Shown: one piece after another, positions 1-7,668 of the stretch
How positions within the stretch are numbered: the first letter of the stretch is position 1
How the letters are laid out: each line of letters opens with the position of its first letter
Source: M3007 sp046316495
GTDB lineage: Bacteria; Bacteroidota; Bacteroidia; Chitinophagales; Saprospiraceae
Length of the DNA stretch: 27,190 bases
NCBI GenBank assembly: GCA_046316495.1
Contig: JBKDAM010000116.1
Coordinates: 1-27,190 of the forward strand
Reading direction: 5' to 3'
Program-made: the position numbers and the translations under genes
The notes under the pieces: generated by a model
What the model saw: the letters and a program-made list of their open reading frames with translations, nothing else
The model's database searches: none
Told to the model about the DNA's origin: nothing

Positions 1-599
1 ATAACATCGCTAAGTCCAAGAGCGACCGATTTAGCACCTTGTCCGAACAAGTTGCTGCCACTGTCTCGGTAAACAAGCTGAAGACAGAGACCGAAAATTA
101 CCCGCGCCGCTCCAGTTTTTATGTGATCACCGCACCACAAGATGGGTATATCATCCAAGCGATGACTCCCGGAATCGGAGAAATAATCAAGGAAGGAGCT
201 CCCGTTGTGAGCATCTTGCCCCAACACGCTGAGCTAGCAGTAGAAATGTATGTAAAACCAATAGATGTTCCGTTGCTACAGCCCGGAAATACCGTTCGTT
301 TTTTGTTTGATGGCTGGCCAGCCTTCTTCTTCAGCGGATGGCCCGGACTCAGTTTGGGGACCTATGCCGGTAAAGTGGTAGCCATTGATCGAAACATCAG
401 TTCTAACAACAAGTTTCGGGTACTCGTAGCACCTGACCTATCCGATGCCGCCTGGCCAGAAGCCCTGCGAGTCGGAGGAGGGGCAAAAGGTATTGCCCTA
501 TTGAATGATGTACCCGTTTGGTACGAACTATGGCGGGTAATAAATGGTTTCCCACCCGATATGTATGCTTCTACCACTGAAAAAACAACAAAAAAATGA
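1..599 (+). CDS. HlyD-family membrane fusion protein, 5' partial
   Basis: This is the C-terminal part of a periplasmic adaptor (membrane fusion protein) that links an inner-membrane exporter to an outer-membrane channel. The reading frame is open from base 3 and runs off the left edge; an internal TTG at 39 is not a credible start. The visible part has the second half of a lipoyl/barrel-sandwich hairpin (ITAPQDGYI, then GEIIKEGAPVVSIL), followed by a beta-barrel segment (AELAVEMYVKPIDVPLLQPG) and a short tail ending in WYELWRVINGFPPDMY, a composition usual for Bacteroidota HlyD proteins. Its TGA overlaps the ATG of the tolC-like gene (ATGA at 596-599), which indicates translational coupling and a shared export function. 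The transporter ATPase or permease is not in the window and probably lies upstream, so the substrate cannot be inferred. Confidence 0.85.
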   Translation, partial: NIAKSKSDRFSTLSEQVAATVSVNKLKTETENYPRRSSFYVITAPQDGYIIQAMTPGIGEIIKEGAPVVSILPQHAELAVEMYVKPIDVPLLQPGNTVRFLFDGWPAFFFSGWPGLSLGTYAGKVVAIDRNISSNNKFRVLVAPDLSDAAWPEALRVGGGAKGIALLNDVPVWYELWRVINGFPPDMYASTTEKTTKK

Positions 600-2017
600 G
601 CTTGTACCGTATTATTCTTCCCTTCTGTGTCCTCTTTTTACTGCAAAAAAAATTACCAGGGCAAGCTGGGCCGCCCTTTGCTTGGAATGCCTTCCGAGAG
701 CAGGTGCTGACCTACCACCCAGATGCCTTATATGCTAATACCCTTGAACAGTATGCCAATGCCCAACTCTTCCAGGCAAAAGGTGGATTTGACCTCAAGT
801 CATTCGCTTCTTATGAGGCCAAATCGTTCCAGCAAAAACAGTATTTCTCCTACCTCGAAAGTGGTCTGAAATTACCTACCTGGATGGGCCTGGAATTCAA
901 ATCAACCTACAACCTTGCGACCGGAACATTCCTTAACCCGGAAAGAAGCCTTCCTCCGAATGGCCAAGCCTCCATGGGCTTAACCTGGACCCTGGGACAA
1001 GGTTTAATGATTGATGAGCGGCGCGCTCAACTTCGATCGGCCAGAGAGGGAATCGGAATGGGACGAGCAGAGCGGCAATTGGTTTTAAATAATTTGCTTT
1101 ATCAGGCTGGTAAATTGTACTGGGAGTGGGCCTTAAATGCCAATGAACTCCGGGTTCTACAAGCAGCGCTTTCCCAAGCCCAACTTCGACACAACGCCCT
1201 GAGAGAAAGCGCTATACAGGGAGATAAACCATTTATTGACACCCTGGAAACGTTCATCCAGGTCCAAAACAGGTTGCTTGAAATCACTTTTGCCAACAAC
1301 CAACTTAAAAATAGCCAAATTGAACTTGGCACCTTTTTCTGGGGGGCCAACCAACGGCAGGTCCCTTTGCAAGCGAACTTAGACGCACCAGCCCTAACCG
1401 GCTTGGAAGCTCAGCCCGTTTTTGCAAACAAAGAGGCCACTGAATTAGTGGATGGCGCCCTTGAAAGCCACCCCTCCCTCTCCTTCTATAGCGCCAAAAT
1501 CAAGCAACTTGCCGTTGAAAAGCAATTTAAAACGGAAAAACTTAAACCAGTGCTCGACCTCGATTACCACATTTTGGGAAGAGGTTGGGAATTTAGCCCT
1601 AGTCCAGGCGAAAATGGCGCCTCCGTTCTGATCAACGATATCAAATGGGGAGTCAATTTTAGTATGCCCATCACCAACCGAAAGGCAAGAGGCGACCTCC
1701 AATTAACCCGACTGAAAATCCAACAAAACACCTTATTACTCCAAGAAAAACGGGCAGAAATAGAGCAAAAAGTCCGCCAATATTTTAATGAACTAAAAGC
1801 CTTGGAAATTCAGGTGCAGCTTTACAACAGCATCACCAATAATTATTTCCAGCTTTTAGAGGCAGAAAATGAAAAATTCAGACAGGGCGAAAGCTCCATC
1901 TTCCTGATTAACACGCGTGAGCAACGGTGGCTGGATGCTCAATTGAAGTACCTGAAACTAGTCGCTACTTACAAGAAAACAGAATTAGCTTTACTCTGGG
2001 CAACTGGTGGATATTAA
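596..2017 (+). CDS. TolC-family outer membrane efflux/secretion channel
   Basis: A 473-residue outer-membrane channel protein of the TolC/OEP family, expected to form the trimeric outer-membrane exit duct for the upstream HlyD-type adaptor. The N-terminus is a signal peptide (hydrophobic stretch about residues 4-17, likely cleavage near residue 22). The body shows the two-repeat pattern of the family: long amphipathic helices such as RSAREGIGMGRAERQL and ALSQAQLRHNALRESAIQGD, and in the second half IEQKVRQYFNELKALEIQVQ and ENEKFRQGESSIFLINTREQ, the last being a typical OEP C-terminal motif. Length fits the family. The start overlaps the stop of the adaptor gene, and a strong hairpin terminator follows 19 bases after the stop, so this is the last gene of its operon. 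It could serve a type I secretion or an efflux system; the sequence in view does not decide. Confidence 0.88.
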   Translation: MSLYRIILPFCVLFLLQKKLPGQAGPPFAWNAFREQVLTYHPDALYANTLEQYANAQLFQAKGGFDLKSFASYEAKSFQQKQYFSYLESGLKLPTWMGLEFKSTYNLATGTFLNPERSLPPNGQASMGLTWTLGQGLMIDERRAQLRSAREGIGMGRAERQLVLNNLLYQAGKLYWEWALNANELRVLQAALSQAQLRHNALRESAIQGDKPFIDTLETFIQVQNRLLEITFANNQLKNSQIELGTFFWGANQRQVPLQANLDAPALTGLEAQPVFANKEATELVDGALESHPSLSFYSAKIKQLAVEKQFKTEKLKPVLDLDYHILGRGWEFSPSPGENGASVLINDIKWGVNFSMPITNRKARGDLQLTRLKIQQNTLLLQEKRAEIEQKVRQYFNELKALEIQVQLYNSITNNYFQLLEAENEKFRQGESSIFLINTREQRWLDAQLKYLKLVATYKKTELALLWATGGY

Positions 2018-2035
2018 CCATACCCGTACCCAATG

Positions 2036-2076
2036 AAAAAGCCCCGCCTTCGGATTATCCGAGGACGGGGCTTTTT
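2036..2076. terminator. bidirectional intrinsic terminator between tolC-like gene and lepB
   Basis: A long hairpin with stem AAAAAGCCCCG (2036-2046) pairing perfectly with CGGGGCTTTTT (2066-2076), and an inner stem CTTCGGA/TCCGAGG around a 3-base loop. The A-run on the left and the T-run on the right make it work as an intrinsic terminator on both strands. It sits between the convergent ends of the tolC-like gene (+) and lepB (-). Confidence 0.92.
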
Positions 2077-2094
2077 TCAAGATACAGAATCAGC

Positions 2095-3678
2095 TTACAT
2101 GTTACCTGGCAGTAAAAACAATCGGTCCCAATTGATACCGTTGCCAATAGAACCATTTTTCGTGCTAAACCACACCAATACTGGTTTACCGACAATGTGA
2201 TCCTCCGGCACATAGCCCCAGATACGGGAATCTTCCGAGTTGTGTCGGTTATCACCCATCATCCAGTAGTAATTCTGACGGAACGTATAACTGGTGGCTG
2301 GCTGACCATTGATCAAAATCTGATCGCCCGTCACCTTAACGGTATTGTGCTCATAGTCGCGGATCAAACGTTCGTAAAAAACAATACTACGTTCATCCAA
2401 CTGGACAGTAGACCCTGCTTTGGGAATGTAAATTGGACCGTAATCGTCCACTGTCCATCCTCCACTCACTTTTGGACTGTTTGGGTACACATAGGTGGGG
2501 TCTGGAGGAAGGGCATACGGCAGCACACGCTCCACTTTCACATCTTCGCCCAAGGATTTGATTTGCTCCACTTGCTTTTGATCCAAGCTGAAATACCCTT
2601 TTGCTCTGGATAGTTCGTCCAGGCTGACTCCCCAAGCATCCATCTTTTTGTAATCAAGTGGCTTGGAGGATTGTACGCGGTACATGAACTGCATGTGCTC
2701 CGGATTGACCGCAGGCTGCCCATTTAGATAAAGCTGACCACCGCGAATTTGCAAACTATCACCAGCCACTGCTACACAGCGCTTGATATAGTGGTCTTTT
2801 TTGTCTACCGGGCGGGTAACAATAGAAGGTTTTTTGCGGTCATTTTCCGGATTGCGCCTCCATTGATAAATATCCCAAACCCGATCGGGTGTAATCACTA
2901 CACTATCACCAGCAGGGAAGTTAAACACCACAAGGCTATTTCGTTCTACCTTATCCCATCCAGGAAGGCGGTAGTAGGGCAAGGAAGGCTCTTCTAGGTA
3001 AGATTCCCGACCGAGCAGTCCACGGTTATTGCTGAAGCGGTTATGGATCAAGGGAAATTGAACCACGGTCATTGGCATCCGCAATCCATAAGAAGGTTTG
3101 CTGACAAACAAAAAATCTCCCACCTTAAGGGTGCCTTCCATAGAAGGTGTGGGAATTACATACGCTTCAAACAAGAACATTCGGATAAAAGCGGCTGCAA
3201 ATACAGCGAAGACAATGGCTTCTGTCCATTCTCTGAGCGTAGATTTTCGGAAAGGGTTGTTGGTCTCCAACTTGCGAAGGGCCGCCTTGTCTTGCTTTTC
3301 AAGAGCGGTAGCATATGCGCGGTGGTAACTGCGCTCCTCTTCCAGCACTGGACCTTTGTAGGTGGCGGCAGTATCACGACCCAATTGAAAATAGGGGATT
3401 GGAGAGAAGATCACCGCTAATACGGAATCCCAAAATCCATGACGGCCAAAGGAGCGAATCAAGTCAATGCTCAAACCCGCATAAATAAAAATATTAACTA
3501 CCGGGAAGAGCAACCAAAGGGCATAAGCAGGGGTTCGCCCAACTAATTTACACCACTCGACAGCAGCTACACCCGGGATCCAAGCTTTGTGCTCCGGTAT
3601 GCCGGCCTTTCCAAATAACTTGGTCATGGTGTAGCCGTTCAAAACGTATAATACTATAAAAAAGATCAAAATGGACAT
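2095..3678 (-). CDS. lepB: signal peptidase I (S26A) with N-terminal membrane domain
   Basis: Membrane-bound signal peptidase I, which removes signal peptides from exported preproteins on the outer face of the inner membrane. The 527 residues begin with a membrane domain (hydrophobic segments about 1-14, 53-70 and 82-96, resembling the DUF5684-type N-terminus seen in Bacteroidota LepB). A further transmembrane segment (about 153-170) leads into the catalytic box IPTPSMEGTL, with nucleophile Ser179. The general base is Lys299 in HYIKRCVAVAGD, and the structural box MMGDNRHNSEDSR is at 473-485. Spacing between Ser and Lys (120 residues) and between Lys and the GDN box (about 175) is much larger than in short Gram-positive enzymes, so the catalytic domain carries extra loops. 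It lies 30 bases downstream of the 462-residue gene on the same strand and is probably co-transcribed with it. A shared terminator follows the stop. Confidence 0.95.
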   Translation of the reverse strand: MSILIFFIVLYVLNGYTMTKLFGKAGIPEHKAWIPGVAAVEWCKLVGRTPAYALWLLFPVVNIFIYAGLSIDLIRSFGRHGFWDSVLAVIFSPIPYFQLGRDTAATYKGPVLEEERSYHRAYATALEKQDKAALRKLETNNPFRKSTLREWTEAIVFAVFAAAFIRMFLFEAYVIPTPSMEGTLKVGDFLFVSKPSYGLRMPMTVVQFPLIHNRFSNNRGLLGRESYLEEPSLPYYRLPGWDKVERNSLVVFNFPAGDSVVITPDRVWDIYQWRRNPENDRKKPSIVTRPVDKKDHYIKRCVAVAGDSLQIRGGQLYLNGQPAVNPEHMQFMYRVQSSKPLDYKKMDAWGVSLDELSRAKGYFSLDQKQVEQIKSLGEDVKVERVLPYALPPDPTYVYPNSPKVSGGWTVDDYGPIYIPKAGSTVQLDERSIVFYERLIRDYEHNTVKVTGDQILINGQPATSYTFRQNYYWMMGDNRHNSEDSRIWGYVPEDHIVGKPVLVWFSTKNGSIGNGINWDRLFLLPGNM

Positions 3679-3708
3679 AGTAAGAACTTCTTTGCAGGTT
3701 CAATTGAA

Positions 3709-5097
3709 TTAAGATTGGGAACTGCGTTTCCGACGGGTTTTGAAGAGCTCAACGACTTCTTTCTCCTTCAGGAAACCAAATTCCTGGAAGTTCACAGAGA
3801 CAAACTTCTTGATGTCCTGGTAGTCACGGCTGCGCTTGTCGGAATACCGCTTCAGCAGCTTGTTGACATAATCCATCGAAATCCGCTCCATTGCCTGGTT
3901 GAACTGTTGGTTGTCAAATATACGCATGTACAAGCCGAATATTTTGTTTAGTTCAAAATAATCTGCGTAATCGCGTTCCGTCAAGCCTTGAATCAGACGA
4001 GTGAAATAAACGAGCACCAGTCGGCGCAGACACTCCGTTTCCACCGATAATCCCTCGTGGGAGGCGTAAAAATCTTGTACGGCATCGATGGAATCCTGGT
4101 GTACATAACCCAAGCTGTGGATTTTGTCGGCGATCCGGTAGTAATCACTCACCTTATCAGGACGGCTCTTGTCAATTATTGCACTTGCCCGCTCGTCTTG
4201 AACACTGGTGATTCCGGCTTTCGACTCATAGCAAGTCAACAAAAACTGTAAGTACTTTTCATCAAATTCCTGCAAAGCGCGCCGTTCCCGTTCAAAGTGC
4301 TTGCTTACCATCTCTTTCGTCGGCCCGTCCAGTTCCATATAATTGATATACATGGCTAACATTTCCAGGTACTCATCGGTGTTTTGGAGCTGTTCGTTGT
4401 TCAGAAAATCTTGAATCTGCTGGTGTAAACTTTGGTTGTCTCCCCCAACTTCGAAGCGCTTCATTAAAAACTGACGAAGTGCCGAGAAATTGGCTTTCAT
4501 TTCCCCAAGAGAGGTTGGGAAATCTGCAGAAAAATACAGCTCATTCCGTAGCTGTCGAGCATATCGCTGGTACAACTCCGCCCGATCTTTGGTGTCCCGA
4601 TACCGATCTGACTTTAGCTGCGTCAAAAAGGAACGCACCCGCTTGTTTTCTACCAAACTCAGCAAGTTAGTAATCCAAATATCGCTGGATAAGGCAAATC
4701 CCACCTGAATGGTTTGTCCAATCCGCTTCCGAAGTTGATCAAAATGTGGGCTGGCGCAGATAGCCAATAAAACATCTTTAAAGTGATCATTCGGGCGCAG
4801 GTAGCGAAACTGGTCACTCACCTCTCCCCTCAAAACGGCATAACCCAGTACCCGCGGAAGGTACAAGCCCTCAAACAATTCATTCAACAAATATTTTTCC
4901 AGGGTGACCAGCTGGAGAGGGGCTTCTGCTGCCACCCAGTGATGGAGTTCAGAAATGTACGGTTCAAACTGCTGACGGAGCTCCGTATACTGCTCTTCGT
5001 CCTCCTCTTCCATATATTGAGCCAACGCGGGTGACTCCTGAATAGCGGCTGCAATTTCCTGCAGACGCGCGTAATATTTTGGATCAAGTTCTTGCAT
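3709..5097 (-). CDS. uncharacterised helical protein upstream of lepB
   Basis: A 462-residue protein that I do not recognise. It has no signal peptide, no clear membrane segment and no cysteine-rich or nucleotide-binding motif. It is highly charged and predicted mostly helical from the sequence, with an acidic N-terminal stretch (about residues 28-45, YMEEEDEEQYTE), long stretches such as FERERRALQEFDEKYLQFLL, and a basic C-terminus (TRRKRSSQS). A cytoplasmic structural or scaffold role would fit, but that is inference only. The ATG at 5097 is the first in the frame, and codon use looks like that of its neighbours, so it is a real gene. It is separated from lepB by 30 bases and from rpsP by an intrinsic terminator, so the natural transcription unit is this gene plus lepB. 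No promoter of the TAnnTTTG type was found in the 127 bases between its start and the rpsP terminator. Confidence 0.75.
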   Translation of the reverse strand: MQELDPKYYARLQEIAAAIQESPALAQYMEEEDEEQYTELRQQFEPYISELHHWVAAEAPLQLVTLEKYLLNELFEGLYLPRVLGYAVLRGEVSDQFRYLRPNDHFKDVLLAICASPHFDQLRKRIGQTIQVGFALSSDIWITNLLSLVENKRVRSFLTQLKSDRYRDTKDRAELYQRYARQLRNELYFSADFPTSLGEMKANFSALRQFLMKRFEVGGDNQSLHQQIQDFLNNEQLQNTDEYLEMLAMYINYMELDGPTKEMVSKHFERERRALQEFDEKYLQFLLTCYESKAGITSVQDERASAIIDKSRPDKVSDYYRIADKIHSLGYVHQDSIDAVQDFYASHEGLSVETECLRRLVLVYFTRLIQGLTERDYADYFELNKIFGLYMRIFDNQQFNQAMERISMDYVNKLLKRYSDKRSRDYQDIKKFVSVNFQEFGFLKEKEVVELFKTRRKRSSQS

Positions 5098-5224
5098 ATA
5101 GTGTTATTTTTTTACTAAAAAAAGAAAAAACAGGTAAGTATTCCAAGCTCCTGTCAAATCAGGGGCCAAAAACGGAATTTTTAAGAGGATTAATGGAAAA
5201 TATAGGTTAAATAACAGGTTATTT

Positions 5225-5266
5225 GAAAAAAGACCTGGTAAAACCAACAAGGGCTTTACCAGGTCT
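5225..5266 (-). terminator. intrinsic terminator of rpsP
   Basis: On the minus strand a 12-bp perfect stem, AGACCTGGTAAA (5266-5255) with TTTACCAGGTCT (5242-5231), and a 12-base loop are followed directly by a run of T. It lies about 70 bases beyond the rpsP stop and before the 462-residue gene, so rpsP appears to be terminated separately. Confidence 0.92.
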
Positions 5267-5334
5267 ATATAATTCCATCTGAACAGTCAATGCAGACTGG
5301 TTGATTCATCCGGCAAGGACTACCGGAGAATTGC

Positions 5335-5844
5335 TTATTCTGCTGCTGTTTCTTCTGTTGCTTCTGCAGCGGCTTCTTCTGCTGGTGCAGCTTCCTCTAC
5401 TGGAGCTTCCTCCACTACAGGTTTTGCCTTCACCTTGGCAACTCCATCAATTGCAACGCGCAGGGCTTCTTTCTTCTTAGAAATCTGCTCTTTGTGTGCT
5501 GTGATGGCTGCATCTTTTCCACTCATCCACTTTGCAAAGCGCTCGTTCGCTTGCTCTTGAGTGATGGAACCTTTGTTAACCCCTACTTGAAGGTGCTTCA
5601 AATACATAACTCCTTTATAACGAAGGATTGCTGCAACGGTGTCCGTCGGCTGGCCACCTACCATCAACCAGTGCAAAGCACGGTCGCGGTTCAATTCAAT
5701 GGTTGCAGGTACCGTTAATGGATTGTACGTTCCGATTTTCTCAATGAAACGTCCATCACGAGGAGCACGTGCGTCCGCAGCTACGATGTGATAAAAGGGA
5801 GCCTTTTTACGACCCTTGCGCTGTAAACGAATTTTTACTGCCAT
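5335..5844 (-). CDS. rpsP: 30S ribosomal protein S16
   Basis: Small-subunit ribosomal protein S16, needed for assembly of the 30S particle. The start is placed at MAVKIRLQRKGRKKAPFYHI (ATG at 5844-5842), which matches the universal S16 N-terminus; an upstream in-frame ATG would add 28 unrelated residues and overlap the promoter. Residues 1-85 hold the conserved core (ADARAPRDGRFIEKIGTYNP, and DRALHWLMVGGQPTDTV). Residues about 86-169 form an extension, first helical and basic (ITAHKEQISKKKEALRV), then an Ala/Glu/Pro-rich acidic tail (about 142-169). The protein is thus about twice the length of E. coli S16; such tails are common in Bacteroidota. The gene is monocistronic here, with its own promoter and terminator. 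The usual partners rimM and trmD are not adjacent. Confidence 0.97.
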   Translation of the reverse strand: MAVKIRLQRKGRKKAPFYHIVAADARAPRDGRFIEKIGTYNPLTVPATIELNRDRALHWLMVGGQPTDTVAAILRYKGVMYLKHLQVGVNKGSITQEQANERFAKWMSGKDAAITAHKEQISKKKEALRVAIDGVAKVKAKPVVEEAPVEEAAPAEEAAAEATEETAAE

Positions 5845-5925
5845 AATACTGAAAATTTTAAAATGAGATAAAATCTCGCCCGACTCCTTACGACGAAGTA
5901 ACACCGGGCTTTCCAAAAGAGGGGG

Positions 5926-5956
5926 CAAAAATACGACAAAACCCTACAACCTACAA
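5926..5956 (-). promoter_or_regulatory. candidate Bacteroidota-type promoter of rpsP
   Basis: On the minus strand, TATTTTTG (5933-5926) matches the -7 consensus TAnnTTTG, and a TTG (5956-5954) lies 20 bases upstream as a -33 element. It is about 80 bases upstream of the chosen rpsP start and predicts a leader of about 75 bases. Confidence 0.6.
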
Positions 5957-5959
5957 CTT

Positions 5960-6292
5960 TTATTCAAAATAAAATATGGAATCCATGAGAACCCACTTTT
6001 CACCTGGCTTTGACGTAGGAATAGCTTGTTGATAATTCCACATCAAATGTTCCCAAGCTTGAACCCGCTCATTCGTACTATCAGCAGTCGATTTCAACTC
6101 CCAGGAAAAGGAATCGAGCACCTCCACCAGCATCACCAAGCGATTGGCATGCCGAAAAATTTCCATGGATTGGATCCCGGAGGCCCGGATACTTTCCAGC
6201 ACCTCTGGCCACACCTCCCGGTGGTAGGCGTCGTAGGCGGCCCATTTTTCGGGATCTGGCTGCAAATCAAGGATTAATGTATGCCTCGGCAT
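5960..6292 (-). CDS. rhaM: L-rhamnose mutarotase family protein
   Basis: A 110-residue protein of the RhaM family, which interconverts alpha and beta anomers of L-rhamnose (some relatives act on L-fucose). The family signature is YDAYHREVWPEV, with Tyr20 and His24 aligning with the catalytic Tyr/His pair of E. coli RhaM, and a tryptophan-rich segment AWEHLMWNYQQAIP later on. Length is close to the 104-residue E. coli enzyme. It is the third gene on the minus strand after glgA and glgC, but a hairpin with a T-run lies between glgC and this gene, so transcription may be partly separate. No rhamnose isomerase, kinase or aldolase is nearby, so the real substrate is uncertain and a role in general sugar metabolism is possible. 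Confidence 0.8.
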   Translation of the reverse strand: MPRHTLILDLQPDPEKWAAYDAYHREVWPEVLESIRASGIQSMEIFRHANRLVMLVEVLDSFSWELKSTADSTNERVQAWEHLMWNYQQAIPTSKPGEKWVLMDSIFYFE

Positions 6293-6314
6293 TGATTGTC
6301 AACGGTTACGAGCT

Positions 6315-6362
6315 AAAAAAAAATGAAGCTTGGGAGCGGTTTACAGATTAAATGCCGCTCCC
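6315..6362 (-). terminator. candidate terminator or attenuator after glgC
   Basis: On the minus strand the stem GGGAGCGG (6362-6355) pairs with CCGCTCCC (6339-6332) around a 15-base loop. A run of nine T (6323-6315) follows after 8 bases. It starts 8 bases beyond the glgC stop. The gap before the T-run makes efficiency uncertain. Confidence 0.55.
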
Positions 6363-6369
6363 CAACTCC

Positions 6370-7641
6370 TTACATAATTCGGGTACCCTCTGGAATAACG
6401 GCGCCTTTTTTGACCACTACAATTCCGTCGCGGACAACATACTCGGGCGTATCCACATCCGGCATCTGATCATTTCCTTTGATGACAACATTGTTGCCAA
6501 TCCGGCAATCCTTATCCAAAATTGCTTGTTCAATGTGGCAATAATGCCCCACACCAAGGGGAATTTCCAACTCATCCTCCATCATTTCCTGCAGGGTCTG
6601 GTATTTATCATTACCCATGACAATGGTATTCTTAATCACTGTATTTTCTCCAATGCGCGATCGAATTCCAATTACCGCGGTGTCAATGAGTCGGGCGTGG
6701 ATGATGGAACCCTCGGCAATCAACGCCCGGTTCAACTGGGTCCCCCCATAAAATTTGGCGGGAGGCAGGTTGCGGGAGCGGGTATAAATGCGTCGTTGCT
6801 GGTCAAATAAATCAAAGGATGGAATATGGTCCGTTAATTCGAGGTTTGCTTCAAAGAACGAACGGATGGTTCCAATATCGGTCCAGTACCCCTCGTATTG
6901 ATAAGCGGCTACTTTGTATCCAGAATGGATAGCCGAAGGGATAATTTCCTTTCCGAAATCAACAGCATCCATGTTGGATTCAAACAAGTCAGCCAGCGCT
7001 TTTCGATTGAAAATATAAATCCCCATGCTCGCCATATACAGTTTTCCTCGGCGTTTGTTGGCTGCACTCACCTCACTCACCCAGGCAGGCAATTGATCTG
7101 TCTTGGGCTTTTCGATAAAGGACGGAATCATGCCGGCTGCATCCACTTTCATGATACCAAACCCGGTAGCATCGCGGGCATCTACAGGAAGACAAGCGAT
7201 GGATACATCGGCCCCCTTTTCAACGTGGGAGCGCACCATGGCTTCAAAATCCATCTGATAGAGCTGGTCCCCCGATAATATTAACACATACTCAAACTCG
7301 TGCCGCTCGTAGTGAATCCGGCTCTGCCGCACTGCATCTGCGGTTCCCTGAAACCAATCCTTGCTTCCTGGGGTCTGTTCTGCCGCCAAAATATCCACAA
7401 ATCCCCTCGAGAAGTAATCAAAATTGTAAGTGTTCTTTATATGGGCATTCAGGGAAGCAGAGTTGTATTGGGTTAAAACAAACATCCGTTTTACCCCCGA
7501 ATTGATACAGTTGGAGATCGGAATATCAATCAAACGGTACTTGCCAGCGATGGGAACTGCCGGCTTGGAGCGCTGATCGGTCAAAGGAAACAACCTCGAA
7601 CCAGCACCACCACCCAAAATAATGGAAATCATTTTATACAT
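6370..7641 (-). CDS. glgC: glucose-1-phosphate adenylyltransferase
   Basis: ADP-glucose pyrophosphorylase: makes ADP-glucose from ATP and glucose-1-phosphate, the committed step of bacterial glycogen synthesis. The 423 residues begin with the nucleotidyltransferase signature LGGGAGSRLFPLTDQRSKPA (residues about 9-28), then GKYRLIDIPISNCINSG (33-49), ILAAEQTPGSKDWFQGTADA, the metal/substrate motif LSGDQLYQMD, and IEKPK. The C-terminal part is a left-handed beta-helix with hexapeptide-like repeats (AVIGIRSRIGENTVIKNT, IGNNVVIKGN). Start: ATG at 7641 is used; a second ATG three codons later (7632, giving MISIILGGG) is equally plausible. It follows glgA by 27 bases on the same strand, and the two are almost certainly one operon. 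Confidence 0.95.
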   Translation of the reverse strand: MYKMISIILGGGAGSRLFPLTDQRSKPAVPIAGKYRLIDIPISNCINSGVKRMFVLTQYNSASLNAHIKNTYNFDYFSRGFVDILAAEQTPGSKDWFQGTADAVRQSRIHYERHEFEYVLILSGDQLYQMDFEAMVRSHVEKGADVSIACLPVDARDATGFGIMKVDAAGMIPSFIEKPKTDQLPAWVSEVSAANKRRGKLYMASMGIYIFNRKALADLFESNMDAVDFGKEIIPSAIHSGYKVAAYQYEGYWTDIGTIRSFFEANLELTDHIPSFDLFDQQRRIYTRSRNLPPAKFYGGTQLNRALIAEGSIIHARLIDTAVIGIRSRIGENTVIKNTIVMGNDKYQTLQEMMEDELEIPLGVGHYCHIEQAILDKDCRIGNNVVIKGNDQMPDVDTPEYVVRDGIVVVKKGAVIPEGTRIM

Positions 7642-7668
7642 AACTGAATGTTTATTTTTTGTGATTAA

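Noticed and set aside
39..599. Complete small gene starting at TTG 39
   Set aside because: The frame is open to the left edge and the HlyD lipoyl hairpin is only half present, so the gene is cut by the window and not short.
2197..2613. 138-codon plus-strand frame inside lepB
   Set aside because: Antisense to a conserved catalytic region; composition (His/Thr/Ile-rich) is that of a reversed gene.
6352..6810. 152-codon plus-strand frame inside glgC
   Set aside because: Antisense to the beta-helix repeats of GlgC, which create long open frames on the opposite strand by repetition.
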